33,354 nucleotides of DNA from Clostridiales bacterium UBA1234 (GCA_002308995.1 DBWQ01000018.1:1-33354); one strand, 5' to 3'. Positions 7,780 through 15,861 are shown, counted from the first letter of the stretch. Notes: generated by a model not told the origin, from the sequence alone. Numbers and translations: made by a program.

Positions 7780-8316
7780 ATGTCTAGAATAGGAAAGAAA
7801 CCTATTACGATACCTGCTGGTGTTGAAGTGAAAATCGAAGACGGTAATAAAGTAACCGTAAAAGGCCCAAAAGGTACTTTAACAAAGACACTTCATCCAG
7901 ATATGACTCTTAAAAATGAAGCTGGTGTCATTACAGTTGAACTTAAGAATGAAGAGCAAGACAATATTCAAGGTTTAACAAGAACACTTTTAAACAACAT
8001 GATTGTTGGTGTAACAGAAGGCTTCAAAAAAGAGCTAGAAGTTAACGGTGTTGGTTATAGGGTACAAAAACAAGGAAATAAATTAGTCATGAATATGGGA
8101 TTTTCTCATACTGTTGAATTTGAAGATAGAGGAGATACAAAAATCGAAGCTCCAAACCCAAACAGTATCATTGTGGTTGGCCCAGATAAAGAAGCAGTAG
8201 GACAACTTGCTGCCGAAATTAGAAAGGTTAGACCTCCAGAGCCATATAAGGGCAAAGGAATCAAATACATTGATGAGAGAATCATTAGAAAAGAAGGAAA
8301 GATGGGTAAGAAATAA
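7780..8316 (+). CDS. rplF: 50S ribosomal protein L6
   Basis: Large-subunit protein uL6, near the sarcin-ricin loop. The 178-residue product has MSRIGKKPITIPAGVEVKI at the start, TVKGPKGTL, and the C-terminal RKVRPPEPYKGKGIKY. Length is normal for the two-domain protein. AAAGGAG precedes the ATG; rplR follows after 57 bp. Confidence 0.98.
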   Translation: MSRIGKKPITIPAGVEVKIEDGNKVTVKGPKGTLTKTLHPDMTLKNEAGVITVELKNEEQDNIQGLTRTLLNNMIVGVTEGFKKELEVNGVGYRVQKQGNKLVMNMGFSHTVEFEDRGDTKIEAPNPNSIIVVGPDKEAVGQLAAEIRKVRPPEPYKGKGIKYIDERIIRKEGKMGKK

Positions 8317-8373
8317 TCCTAAAAAAACATCTTGAGAGTTAGCAATTTTCAAGAAAGAAAGGAGAGAAAAGAC

Positions 8374-8733
8374 GTGATTAATAAAAAAAGTAGAGCTGAG
8401 TCTAGAGAAATTAGACACACTAGAGTAAGAAATAAGATTTCAGGTACCGCAGAGCGTCCAAGACTTGCTGTTTATAGAAGTAATACTGGTATTTATGCAC
8501 AAGTTATTGACGATACTAAGGGAAATACACTTGCTAGCGCTTCTACCCTAGATAAAGAAGTAAAAACAAAAGCAAGTAATATTGAAGCAGCCAAAGAAGT
8601 TGGTACATTAATTGCTAAAAGAGCTACCAAGGCTGGAATCAAAACAGTTGTATTTGATAGAGGCGGTTACATATATCATGGAAAAATCAAAGCGCTTGCA
8701 GAAGCTGCAAGAGAAGCAGGTTTAGAGTTCTAA
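8374..8733 (+). CDS. rplR: 50S ribosomal protein L18
   Basis: Large-subunit protein uL18, a 5S rRNA binder. The start is GTG at 8374, nine bases after AAAGGAG (8358-8364). This gives 119 residues, the usual length, beginning MINKKSRAESREIRHTRVRN. An in-frame ATG at 8332 precedes the RBS and would add 14 non-homologous residues. Conserved RPRLAVYRSN and the C-terminal DRGGYIYHGKIKALAEAARE are present. Confidence 0.96.
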   Translation: MINKKSRAESREIRHTRVRNKISGTAERPRLAVYRSNTGIYAQVIDDTKGNTLASASTLDKEVKTKASNIEAAKEVGTLIAKRATKAGIKTVVFDRGGYIYHGKIKALAEAAREAGLEF

Positions 8734-8757
8734 AAAATTAGGAAAGGAGAAACAAAA

Positions 8758-9246
8758 ATGATAGATGCAGAAAAATTAGACCTTCAAGAAAAAGTAATCA
8801 CCATTAACAGAGTTGCAAAAGTTGTTAAAGGTGGTAGAACTTTTAGATTCAGTGCTCTAGTTGTTGTTGGCGATGGTCAAGGACATGTTGGCATTGGTAA
8901 TGGAAAAGCTGCAGAGGTTCCAGATGCCATTAGAAAAGCAATCGAGGATGCTAAGAAAAATATTGTAGAAGTTCCAATTGTCAATACCACAATTCCTCAC
9001 GAATTAATTGGTACATTCGGAAGCGGAAAGGTATTATTAAAACCAGCTCAAGAAGGTACTGGTCTTATCGCTGGTGGTGCTGCAAGACTTGTCCTAGATA
9101 TTGCAGGATATAAAAATATCAGAACAAAGAATTTGGGATCAAATAACCCAAGAAATGCAGCTTACGCTACATTAAAAGCTTTAGGCGAAATGAAGACAGC
9201 TGAACAAGTTGCAACACTTCGCGGTAAAAAAGTTTCAGAACTTTAA
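8758..9246 (+). CDS. rpsE: 30S ribosomal protein S5
   Basis: Small-subunit protein uS5, involved in decoding fidelity and mRNA unwinding. The 162-residue product shows INRVAKVVKGGRTFRFSALV in the N-terminal dsRNA-binding-like domain and LLKPAQEGTGLIAGGAARLV in the second. Length is normal. In the standard spc order rpmD (L30) would follow; here a 78-bp gap with a small hairpin leads straight to rplO. Confidence 0.98.
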   Translation: MIDAEKLDLQEKVITINRVAKVVKGGRTFRFSALVVVGDGQGHVGIGNGKAAEVPDAIRKAIEDAKKNIVEVPIVNTTIPHELIGTFGSGKVLLKPAQEGTGLIAGGAARLVLDIAGYKNIRTKNLGSNNPRNAAYATLKALGEMKTAEQVATLRGKKVSEL

Positions 9247-9253
9247 TCAATGA

Positions 9254-9274
9254 AAACATCATCAAAGGATGTTT
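9254..9274 (+). repeat. Small hairpin where rpmD is missing
   Basis: AAACATC (9254-9260) and GATGTTT (9268-9274) pair with a 7-base loop; flanking CAAT/ATTG could extend it with bulges. No coding segment resembling L30 can be seen in the 78-bp rpsE-rplO gap, which is far too short for that protein of about 60 residues. Confidence 0.55.
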
Positions 9275-9324
9275 CTAAAAGATTGATCGTAATAAAAGAG
9301 TAAAACCAAAGGGAGGTGCAAAAC

Positions 9325-9765
9325 ATGAAACTTGATGAATTAAGCCCAGCTCCTGGTGCTAGAACTACAAGAAGAAGAATTGGTAGAGGAATTGGCTCTG
9401 GCCTTGGAAAAACTTCAGGTAAGGGTCATAAAGGCCAAAATGCTAGATCTGGCGGTGGTGTAAGACCTGGATTTGAAGGTGGACAAATGCCACTATTTAG
9501 AAGAATTCCTAAGAGAGGATTCAACAACAAAGGAGCAAAAACATATACAGAAGTAACACTTAGTATGCTTGAAAACCTAGATAACGGAACAATTGTCACA
9601 GCTGAAAGTTTAGTAGAAGCTGGCATTATTAGAAAAGCAAATGACGGTATTGTAGTTTTAGGAAATGGAGAATTAACAAAAAAACTTACTGTCAAAGCTG
9701 CTAGAGTTACAAAATCAGCAAATGAAAAAATAACTGCTGCTGGTGGAAAGGTTGAGGTGGTGTAA
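9325..9765 (+). CDS. rplO: 50S ribosomal protein L15
   Basis: Large-subunit protein uL15, a late assembly protein. The ATG at 9325 lies eight bases after GGGAGG (9311-9316) and gives 146 residues beginning MKLDELSPAPGARTTRRRIG. The glycine-rich GRGIGSGLGKTSGKGHKGQN and EGGQMPLFRRIPKRGF segments are diagnostic. It follows rpsE directly, with no rpmD. secY begins one base after its stop. Confidence 0.97.
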   Translation: MKLDELSPAPGARTTRRRIGRGIGSGLGKTSGKGHKGQNARSGGGVRPGFEGGQMPLFRRIPKRGFNNKGAKTYTEVTLSMLENLDNGTIVTAESLVEAGIIRKANDGIVVLGNGELTKKLTVKAARVTKSANEKITAAGGKVEVV

Positions 9766-9766
9766 A

Positions 9767-11137
9767 GTGTTTAAAACACTTGCTAACGCATGGAAAGTTC
9801 CTGAATTAAGGAAAAAACTTTTGTATACAGTATTATTATTAGCAATATTTAGATTTGGAGCAGTTATTACAGCACCTGGTGTAAGAGCAGATGTATTAGA
9901 AAAGATCTCTGCAGCTACATCAAATTCCATTATTGGTACTGTTAATATTATCACTGGTGGTGCATTCGCAAACTTATCCATTTTTGCAATGTCAATCAGT
10001 CCATATATTACCGCTTCCATCGTTATTCAATTGCTATCACATGCTATTCCTTCTTTAGAAAAACTTGCTAAAGAAGGTGGCGAAGAGGGAAGAAAACAAC
10101 TAAATCAATACACCAAGTATTGTGCAGTGATTCTTGCCGCTATCGAAGCATTTGGTGTATATATTACATATCAAGGTAATGCAGGATTATTTATTAAAAT
10201 GAATGGTCCATTAACACCAATGTTGTTTATTTTGTCATTAACAGCAGGTTCCACATTCTTAATGTGGGTAGGTGATCAAATTACCACAAAAGGAATTGGA
10301 AATGGTATTTCGCTATTAATCTTTGCAGGTATCGTTTCTAGACTTCCAGCTGCAGCTGTTTATTTGTATGGATTAATGGTAGTAGATGGTGCATTTGTTG
10401 TAAAAGGATTGGTTATCACAATCGCCGTTATTGTAGCAACCATTTTATTGGTCGCAGGTGTTGTTTGGGTAACAGAAGCAGAGAGAAGAGTTCCAGTACA
10501 ATATGCCAAAAGAGTGGTAGGAAGAAAAATGTATGGTGGTCAAAACACCAACATCCCAATGAAGCTTGCCATGGCAGGAGTACTACCAGTAATCTTTGCA
10601 ATGTCATTTATGCAAATGCCAGCCATGATTATGCAATTAATCAATCCAAATATTGCAACAGCATCTGGCTTCTGGGCAGGTATGTATAAAGTATTTGCTT
10701 TTACCTCTATCGAAACAGAGCCACTGATTAATTCAACGACACACGCATTTAATTGGGGCGTATTTGGATATGGATTAACCCATATCATCATTTATCTATT
10801 ATTGATTGTAGGATTCACATTCTTCTATACATTAGCAATGGCATTTAATCCAATTGAAGTATCTAATAACTTAAAGAAAAATGGTGGATTTATTCCAGGT
10901 ATTAGAGCAGGTAAACCAACATCAGATTACCTAGCAGCTATCCTAAAATATATCACCACATTTGGAGCATTATTCCTAGCAATTATTGCGGTGCTTCCAA
11001 TTTTAGTTAAGTTTACTGGATTAAACTTATCATTTGGAGGAACAGCCATCCTAATCGTTGTAGGTGTTGCTCTAGAATCAATTAGACAACTAGAATCTCA
11101 AATGTTAACAAGACATTATAAAGGATTCTTAGATTAA
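9767..11137 (+). CDS. secY: Protein translocase subunit SecY
   Basis: Central pore of the Sec translocon in the cytoplasmic membrane. I use GTG at 9767, six bases after GAGGTGG at 9754-9760 inside rplO; this gives 456 residues starting MFKTLANAWKVPELRKK. About ten hydrophobic segments are visible, with the family motifs FGAVITAPGV, NIITGGAFANLSIFAMSISP and GKPTSDYLAAIL. It ends the ribosomal operon: two terminators follow, and none of map, infA, rpmJ, rpsM, rpsK, rpoA or rplQ is found in the window. Confidence 0.97.
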   Translation: MFKTLANAWKVPELRKKLLYTVLLLAIFRFGAVITAPGVRADVLEKISAATSNSIIGTVNIITGGAFANLSIFAMSISPYITASIVIQLLSHAIPSLEKLAKEGGEEGRKQLNQYTKYCAVILAAIEAFGVYITYQGNAGLFIKMNGPLTPMLFILSLTAGSTFLMWVGDQITTKGIGNGISLLIFAGIVSRLPAAAVYLYGLMVVDGAFVVKGLVITIAVIVATILLVAGVVWVTEAERRVPVQYAKRVVGRKMYGGQNTNIPMKLAMAGVLPVIFAMSFMQMPAMIMQLINPNIATASGFWAGMYKVFAFTSIETEPLINSTTHAFNWGVFGYGLTHIIIYLLLIVGFTFFYTLAMAFNPIEVSNNLKKNGGFIPGIRAGKPTSDYLAAILKYITTFGALFLAIIAVLPILVKFTGLNLSFGGTAILIVVGVALESIRQLESQMLTRHYKGFLD

Positions 11138-11146
11138 TTGAAATTT

Positions 11147-11187
11147 AATCGGACAGAAAAGGACAACCTTTCCTGTCCGATTTTTTT
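11147..11187 (+). terminator. Intrinsic terminator of the S10-spc-secY operon
   Basis: A 16-bp stem (11147-11162 with 11167-11182, one mismatch), loop ACAA, followed by a T-run to 11187. It begins ten bases after the secY stop. Confidence 0.9.
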
Positions 11188-11224
11188 AAAATCAGACAAA
11201 AAAAGTTGTCTCATTTTATACAAT

Positions 11225-11267
11225 AAAAAAACGCACATTGGGGAAAACCCTTCATGTGCGTTTTTTT
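11225..11267. terminator. Bidirectional terminator between secY and the opposing gene
   Basis: A 14-bp stem, with seven A then CGCACAT (11225-11238) pairing with ATGTGCG then seven T (11254-11267), plus an inner GGG/CCC. With A- and T-runs on both sides it can stop transcription from either strand, backing up the secY terminator and ending the minus-strand gene whose stop is at 11269. Confidence 0.88.
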
Positions 11268-11268
11268 A

Positions 11269-11673
11269 TTATTCAGCTTTGTTTTCTTTCTTGGCTTCTT
11301 TGCATGACATTTTATTGTTGATTTCTGTAGTATTTCTACAAATTAAAAGAAGAACTAAAGAAAACTCATACGAAATTCTAAGAACTAAGTTTCCTAAAAT
11401 AATTCCTAAAATAACCCATAAAAAGTGTCCTGCTGAAAAAGAAGCAAGAGTAACAAAGATGGCAAGAATAAGATAAGTTACTTTAAGGAAATGCTCAATA
11501 AACATCTTCTTAAATGTTAAAAATTCTTGCATCCAGTTCCAAAATCCCTTGAATTTGCCCTCATTTTTCTTACTTAAAAACGTAAAGTATAGAACAAGGC
11601 CACCAACAACGGCCAATACTGCGGAAATGATAACCCAGACAAGGCTTGCTGTACCATTAGCGAAAGCTGGCAT
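11269..11673 (-). CDS. Small membrane protein, DUF4282-like
   Basis: A 134-residue integral membrane protein with about three hydrophobic segments (residues ~10-34, ~64-84 and ~85-108). The segment LRISYEFSLVLLLICRNTTEINNKM, seen here as LRISYEFSLVLLLI then NTTEINNKM, resembles the conserved end of DUF4282 proteins; the assignment is from memory. I choose ATG at 11673, eight bases after GGGAGGG, over an in-frame TTG at 11679 that is too close. The end is lysine- and glutamate-rich. It lies antisense between secY and adk. Function unknown. Confidence 0.7.
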   Translation of the reverse strand: MPAFANGTASLVWVIISAVLAVVGGLVLYFTFLSKKNEGKFKGFWNWMQEFLTFKKMFIEHFLKVTYLILAIFVTLASFSAGHFLWVILGIILGNLVLRISYEFSLVLLLICRNTTEINNKMSCKEAKKENKAE

Positions 11674-11760
11674 AATCAATTCCCTCCCTTCTGTTTTTAG
11701 ATAGCTTCATCTTATCACTTATGTCGAAATAAGTCAATTTATATCCACATAATTTAAAAA

Positions 11761-11789
11761 TTGACATTTTAGAAAAATGCATGTATAGT
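11761..11789 (+). promoter_or_regulatory. adk promoter
   Basis: TTGACA (11761-11766), 17-bp spacer, TATAGT (11784-11789). A TATAAT at 11795 is too far from this -35. The adk RBS AGGAGG follows about 20 bases downstream, so adk is transcribed separately from the ribosomal operon. Confidence 0.8.
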
Positions 11790-11821
11790 ATAGATATAAT
11801 ATATTTAGGAGGTAAAATCAT

Positions 11822-12475
11822 ATGATAAGATTAATAATACTTGGTGCACCAGGAAGTGGCAAAGGTTCTCAGTGCAAATGGATTACCAAAGATTATGATG
11901 TTCCACATATTTCCACAGGAGATATTTTACGTAAAAACATTGCGGATGGCACACCTCTTGGCTTAGAAGCAAAAGAGTATATGGATAAAGGAGCTTTAGT
12001 TCCGGATGAGCTTGTCATTAATTTATTAAAAAATAGATTACAAGAAGCAGATTGTAAAGAAAAGGGATTTTTGCTAGACGGATTTCCAAGAACACTAGAC
12101 CAAGCAAAAGCCTTAGATTCCTATTTAACAGAAAATGGATTATCCATCGATAAGGTAATTAATTTGCATGTGCCAGATGAAGAAATCATGGGAAGAGCCT
12201 TAAATAGAAGAACATGTTCAAATCCAGAATGCAAAGAAATATACAACATGAGAGATAATCCACCAAAAGAGGAAGGAATTTGCGATAAATGTGGTAGCAA
12301 ATTATTTGTTAGAGATGATGATAATGAAATAACAGTTACCAAGAGACTTGCAACGTATCATGCACAAACAGAGCCTTTAATTGCCTATTATACAGAAAAA
12401 GGAATTTTAGCAACAGTAGTCGGCCAAGAAAGGTTAGAAGATACCATCGCACTTGTAAAAGAACAATTAGCATAA
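11822..12475 (+). CDS. adk: Adenylate kinase, zinc-lid type
   Basis: Catalyses ATP + AMP = 2 ADP in the cytoplasm. The 217-residue product is a long-form enzyme: P-loop GAPGSGKG at residues 8-15, the AMP-binding STGDILR, LLDGFPRTLDQA, and a lid domain with four cysteines (C132, C137, C154, C157) placed to bind zinc, as in many Gram-positives. In most Firmicutes adk sits directly after secY in the same operon. Here it has its own promoter and is separated by terminators and an opposing gene. A hairpin follows its stop. Confidence 0.97.
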   Translation: MIRLIILGAPGSGKGSQCKWITKDYDVPHISTGDILRKNIADGTPLGLEAKEYMDKGALVPDELVINLLKNRLQEADCKEKGFLLDGFPRTLDQAKALDSYLTENGLSIDKVINLHVPDEEIMGRALNRRTCSNPECKEIYNMRDNPPKEEGICDKCGSKLFVRDDDNEITVTKRLATYHAQTEPLIAYYTEKGILATVVGQERLEDTIALVKEQLA

Positions 12476-12480
12476 AATCA

Positions 12481-12514
12481 TTTGGAACGATAGCCATCTA
12501 TCGTTCCAAATTTT
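12481..12514 (+). terminator. Hairpin after adk, weak terminator
   Basis: A perfect 13-bp stem (12481-12493 with 12498-12510), loop CCAT, then only TTTT. The short T-run may allow read-through into the next gene, which starts 19 bases later and has no clear promoter of its own. Confidence 0.7.
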
Positions 12515-12532
12515 GTATAGGAGGAACGTAGC

Positions 12533-13246
12533 ATGAGCGGAAAAATATTGGTAATGGGTGCGATGGAAGATGTAGAATTAAACCTATTAAAAGAAAAATT
12601 AGAAAATCAAACGCAAAGAACTGAGGGAAAATATCATTTTTATGAAGGAAACATATATGACAAACAAGTAGTACTAGTAAACACACAAATTGGCAGTATT
12701 AATGCCACAGCGGCCACAACACTAGCTATCAAACACTATGATCCAAGACTTATTATCATACAAGGAATCGCGGGAAGTCACAGCGAAGAGGTTCACTCCA
12801 AAGACATCGTTATTGCCAATGAAATCATTCAAATCAATTCATTTGTCATACCTAATGCAACCAGAGAAGAATTGCCTTATGATTTAGAAGATTTTACTTT
12901 GCAGGAACCTAGCACAATTCCTCAAATAAAAACCAATGAAGTGCTAGTCTCATACGCAAGTCAAATATCGTATCCACATGGTAAAATTCACATCGGGCGA
13001 ATAGGTAGTGGAGATGTATGGAACAAGCATAAAAAAGCAATCAAGTTACTTCACCAAAAGTATCATACACTTTGTGAAGATATGGAGAGTTATGCAATTG
13101 GGAAGATAGCAAGTAATTACCAGATTCCTTTGATAGGGATTCGTGCCATTTCTAATAATGAATTATTGGAGGAAAAGTATGATAGAAATGTGGGAAAATA
13201 TTCGCAAGAATTTGTCCTAGATTATATCAAAATCATTCCTCAATAG
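12533..13246 (+). CDS. MTA/SAH nucleosidase-like protein (PNP/UDP family)
   Basis: A 237-residue member of the nucleoside phosphorylase/nucleosidase superfamily, closest by eye to 5'-methylthioadenosine/S-adenosylhomocysteine nucleosidase. Visible landmarks are GAMEDVE (E12 at the usual general-acid loop), IIIQGIAGS at 74-82 and CEDMESYAI with M184/E185 at the ribose-binding site. At the position of the catalytic Asp (usually R-x-I/L-S-D) it has RAISN, with Asn 208. Reaction and substrate are therefore uncertain; futalosine hydrolase-like proteins, as I recall, also carry Asn there. RBS TAGGAGG. Probably co-transcribed with adk by read-through. Confidence 0.75.
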   Translation: MSGKILVMGAMEDVELNLLKEKLENQTQRTEGKYHFYEGNIYDKQVVLVNTQIGSINATAATTLAIKHYDPRLIIIQGIAGSHSEEVHSKDIVIANEIIQINSFVIPNATREELPYDLEDFTLQEPSTIPQIKTNEVLVSYASQISYPHGKIHIGRIGSGDVWNKHKKAIKLLHQKYHTLCEDMESYAIGKIASNYQIPLIGIRAISNNELLEEKYDRNVGKYSQEFVLDYIKIIPQ

Positions 13247-13273
13247 TATCCAAATATTACCACGATTTCCTCG

Positions 13274-13303
13274 TTGACATATAAGTCTTTTTGGGTATAC
13301 AAT
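13274..13303 (+). promoter_or_regulatory. Promoter of the metallophosphoesterase gene
   Basis: TTGACA (13274-13279), 18-bp spacer, TACAAT (13298-13303). The RBS TTAGGAGGG and the ATG at 13347 follow. Confidence 0.65.
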
Positions 13304-13346
13304 GCCTTTGTAACCAAATGGATTTTTAGGAGGGAAAGTCATTATT

Positions 13347-14270
13347 ATGGTTAACGCCCTAAAGCTTCTCGAAAGTGCCAATCATCATCCTGTTTTAGCA
13401 GATTCCTCAGAACTGGGGATAAAGCTGGAACTTTTCGAAAGTATAGCTAAGCGGTGCGGATTTTTTGTGATTCATGAGGAGGAAAACGGCAGAAGAGTCA
13501 TTCGACTCAAAAAGAAAAACATTCCATTGGTCAAACTGTATTCACGTGAAGAAAGCCCCTATTTTCACTTTTTAGACATCTCTGATCTTCATGTGGGAAA
13601 TGAACAATTTGAGGAAGAAAAACTATGTGCAATCCTAGAAGAAGCCGTAAATAGAGAAGTAAAGGAGGTATTCATTGCAGGCGATTTATTCGAAGCAATC
13701 GATAATCCTCAAGAACTGGATTTTCGCATTTTAAATGCAGAAAAAATCCAAAGTGTTATGCAGGTGTACAAAAAGCAGCTTCGTAAACTGTTTCGTATCT
13801 TCAAACGGTACGACTTGTCCTATCATGCCATCTGCGGCAATCATGAATATGCCTTTGAACAGCTTGGCATCATGAATCCTGTTAAGGAATTGGAACGCAA
13901 ACTAATGAATGAGGGAATTGACTTTCGAAGTTATGATACTTACCTAATTGATTTCGAAATCGCAGGTATCATCAAGCGAGTCATACACCTCGAAAGTTAT
14001 TTCGAACACAAAAAAGGGTTTCCAGCCCTAGAACGCTTAAAAGAATTTGAAAAGCACGGAGGCCTAAACGTACATGTATCCGAGCAAACCACAATACCCA
14101 TTCGCTTTTTAGAATGCGGACACGTACACATTCCAATGGAACTGTATAGTTCCAAACATAACGTCTATATCACACAGCCAGGCTCTTTTTTAGAAAGGAA
14201 CCTAGCTGATGAACCCGGCATATTCGTTCGAGGAGAAGTCACACCAAAGCTTAATATCATCCGCTATTAA
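13347..14270 (+). CDS. Calcineurin-like metallophosphoesterase
   Basis: A 307-residue predicted metal-dependent phosphoesterase. Metal-ligand motifs occur in the canonical order: DLH (D80, H82), GDLF (D113), GNHE (164-167) and GHVH (258-261). About 70 residues precede the catalytic domain, a basic, possibly nucleic-acid-binding segment of unknown fold. SbcD/Mre11-type nucleases share these motifs, but no partner ATPase is nearby, so the substrate cannot be named. The gene uses CGG for Arg twice (R36, R154) and more CGN and GC-ending codons than most neighbours, hinting at a different origin. A strong terminator follows. Confidence 0.82.
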   Translation: MVNALKLLESANHHPVLADSSELGIKLELFESIAKRCGFFVIHEEENGRRVIRLKKKNIPLVKLYSREESPYFHFLDISDLHVGNEQFEEEKLCAILEEAVNREVKEVFIAGDLFEAIDNPQELDFRILNAEKIQSVMQVYKKQLRKLFRIFKRYDLSYHAICGNHEYAFEQLGIMNPVKELERKLMNEGIDFRSYDTYLIDFEIAGIIKRVIHLESYFEHKKGFPALERLKEFEKHGGLNVHVSEQTTIPIRFLECGHVHIPMELYSSKHNVYITQPGSFLERNLADEPGIFVRGEVTPKLNIIRY

Positions 14271-14294
14271 AAAGCGCCCAACGGGCGCTTTTTT
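14270..14294 (+). terminator. Intrinsic terminator after the metallophosphoesterase
   Basis: The 10-bp stem AAAAGCGCCC (14270-14279) / GGGCGCTTTT (14283-14292), loop AAC, and a short T-run. It starts at the stop codon. Confidence 0.88.
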
Positions 14295-14300
14295 GTCGTT

Positions 14301-14404
14301 CAAGAGCGACCAAGAGCGACCAAGAGGGACGCTCCATTTTGGTCGCAAGCTGTTTTTGAAACCGCTCGCGCTCAAGGCTTTCAAAAGGCACCTAGCGACC
14401 AAAA
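14301..14404. repeat. Tandem 10-mers plus imperfect palindrome
   Basis: Three adjacent 10-bp units, CAAGAGCGAC, CAAGAGCGAC and CAAGAGGGAC (14301-14330), are followed by a palindrome with perfect outer arms TTTTGGTCGC (14337-14346) and GCGACCAAAA (14395-14404), a partly matching inner arm pair and the asymmetric centre CGCTCGCGCTC. The unit core GCGACCAA recurs in the palindrome arm. The architecture (long imperfect hairpin, GC-rich asymmetric centre) resembles the rp-operon elements without clear sequence identity. Apart from the murT promoter nothing else is visible in 14295-14521. Confidence 0.65.
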
Positions 14405-14473
14405 GGGACAGACCTTCTAAACTACTTGCTAGAAGGCTATTTTGAACACCCTCATTTTAAATATTTTTAATGA

Positions 14474-14502
14474 TTGAAACACCTCTTTTTTTGTGGTATA
14501 TT
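14474..14502 (+). promoter_or_regulatory. murT-gatD promoter
   Basis: TTGAAA (14474-14479), 17-bp spacer ending TGG (extended -10), TATATT (14497-14502). The murT RBS GGAGGTG follows at 14511-14517. Confidence 0.75.
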
Positions 14503-14521
14503 TTTAGATGGAGGTGCGTTT

Positions 14522-15838
14522 ATGAAAGCGCTCATTATTTTACTCAATAAAATCTTATATCAAATAGGAAAACTATTTCATAAAGGAAGTTCTATGCCAG
14601 GGAAAGTGGCATTAAAAATAGATAAAAATATTTTAAAAAAGATCAGCTTGCCAGATAACATTATCATGGTGACAGGTAGTAATGGTAAAACATCTACTAC
14701 AGAAATGATTTGCTCTGTTCTAAGAGAAAATGGAAAAACAGTTGCTTGTAATACGGAGGGAGCTAATCAGCTGGCAGGTGTTACAACAATGGTTTTAAAT
14801 AATACCAAGCTTTCTGGAGAGATGAAAAAGGATGTATTATTAATTGAAGTGGATGAACGTTCTTTAAAAATCATTTTACAATACATTAGACCAAAGTATT
14901 TAGTAGTAACCAATTTATATCGAGATCAATTAACTAGAAATGGGCATCCGGAATTTATTTATGATGAAATCAAAAGACCATTGACGGATGATATTCATTT
15001 GGTTTTAAACACAGATGATCCACTTTCTTCACTTTTAGGATATCAAAAGAAAAATGTTACTTATTATGGCATGGAGGAAAACAGTTTATCCAAAAAAGAG
15101 AATACTTCTGTTTATCATGATGGCAAGTATTGCCCAAATTGTAAACACAAAATGCAGTATGAGTATTTTCACTTTAATCAGGTAGGTGCATACAAATGTC
15201 CCAATTGTGGGCATGAAAGAAAGAAGCCAGATTATGCCGTTACTAGTTTGAATATGGCGTCTGGAGAATTAACAATTAACCGTAAATACACACTGCAGCT
15301 TAATTTAAGGAGTGTATATAATGCTTATAACACACTTGCTACTTTTGCCGTCTGTCGTTTGATAGGAGTAAAAGATGATTTGGTAGTACAATCCTTAAGT
15401 AATTATTCACTAAAAAATGATAGAATCCAAGTGTTTAATGTGGGAGGACATGAAACCATGCTTCTTACTTCTAAGCACGAAAATTCTATTTCCTATAACC
15501 AATCACTTTTGTATATAACTAGAGAAAATATTCCCTGTACGGTAGTTGTGATTGTAGATGCCATTTCTAGAAAATACTTTACCTCAGATACTTCGTGGCT
15601 TTGGGATATTGATTTTGAACTACTACAATCAGAAAATGTGAAAAAAGTAATATTAGCAGGTAAGTATGTTCATGACCTAAATACGAGAATGCAATTTGCT
15701 GGTATTCATGATACAAAAATTGTTAGTAAAATGGATTTAGATGAGATGATGCGAGAAATCAAAGAACATGCAGAAGGAAAAGTATTTGTAGTTACATGTT
15801 TTTCAGATAGAATGAAATTGATTAATCGCATTAAGTAA
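14522..15838 (+). CDS. murT: Lipid II isoglutaminyl synthase, MurT subunit
   Basis: Mur-ligase-like subunit that activates the D-glutamate of lipid II with ATP for amidation by GatD. The 438-residue product has the ATP-binding loop GSNGKTST (52-59), a Cys4 zinc-ribbon insertion typical of MurT (C204, C207, C226, C229) and the C-terminal DUF1727 region. A hydrophobic N-terminal helix precedes the ligase core. ATG 14522 follows GGAGGTG; an in-frame ATG at 14474 is upstream of the RBS and inside the promoter. gatD begins 23 bp downstream. Confidence 0.93.
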   Translation: MKALIILLNKILYQIGKLFHKGSSMPGKVALKIDKNILKKISLPDNIIMVTGSNGKTSTTEMICSVLRENGKTVACNTEGANQLAGVTTMVLNNTKLSGEMKKDVLLIEVDERSLKIILQYIRPKYLVVTNLYRDQLTRNGHPEFIYDEIKRPLTDDIHLVLNTDDPLSSLLGYQKKNVTYYGMEENSLSKKENTSVYHDGKYCPNCKHKMQYEYFHFNQVGAYKCPNCGHERKKPDYAVTSLNMASGELTINRKYTLQLNLRSVYNAYNTLATFAVCRLIGVKDDLVVQSLSNYSLKNDRIQVFNVGGHETMLLTSKHENSISYNQSLLYITRENIPCTVVVIVDAISRKYFTSDTSWLWDIDFELLQSENVKKVILAGKYVHDLNTRMQFAGIHDTKIVSKMDLDEMMREIKEHAEGKVFVVTCFSDRMKLINRIK

Positions 15839-15861
15839 TCAAAAAAATGGGGGAGGTTTTT

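Noticed and set aside
11138..11476. 112-codon plus-strand ORF after secY
   Set aside because: It reads through two terminators and lies antisense to the small membrane protein gene, which has an RBS and hydrophobic pattern.
14301..14330. CRISPR array
   Set aside because: Units are only 10 bp, adjacent with no spacers, and no cas genes are present.
14209..14445. 78-codon ORF across the terminator and palindrome
   Set aside because: It has no RBS, starts inside the metallophosphoesterase gene, crosses its terminator and is made largely of repeat sequence.
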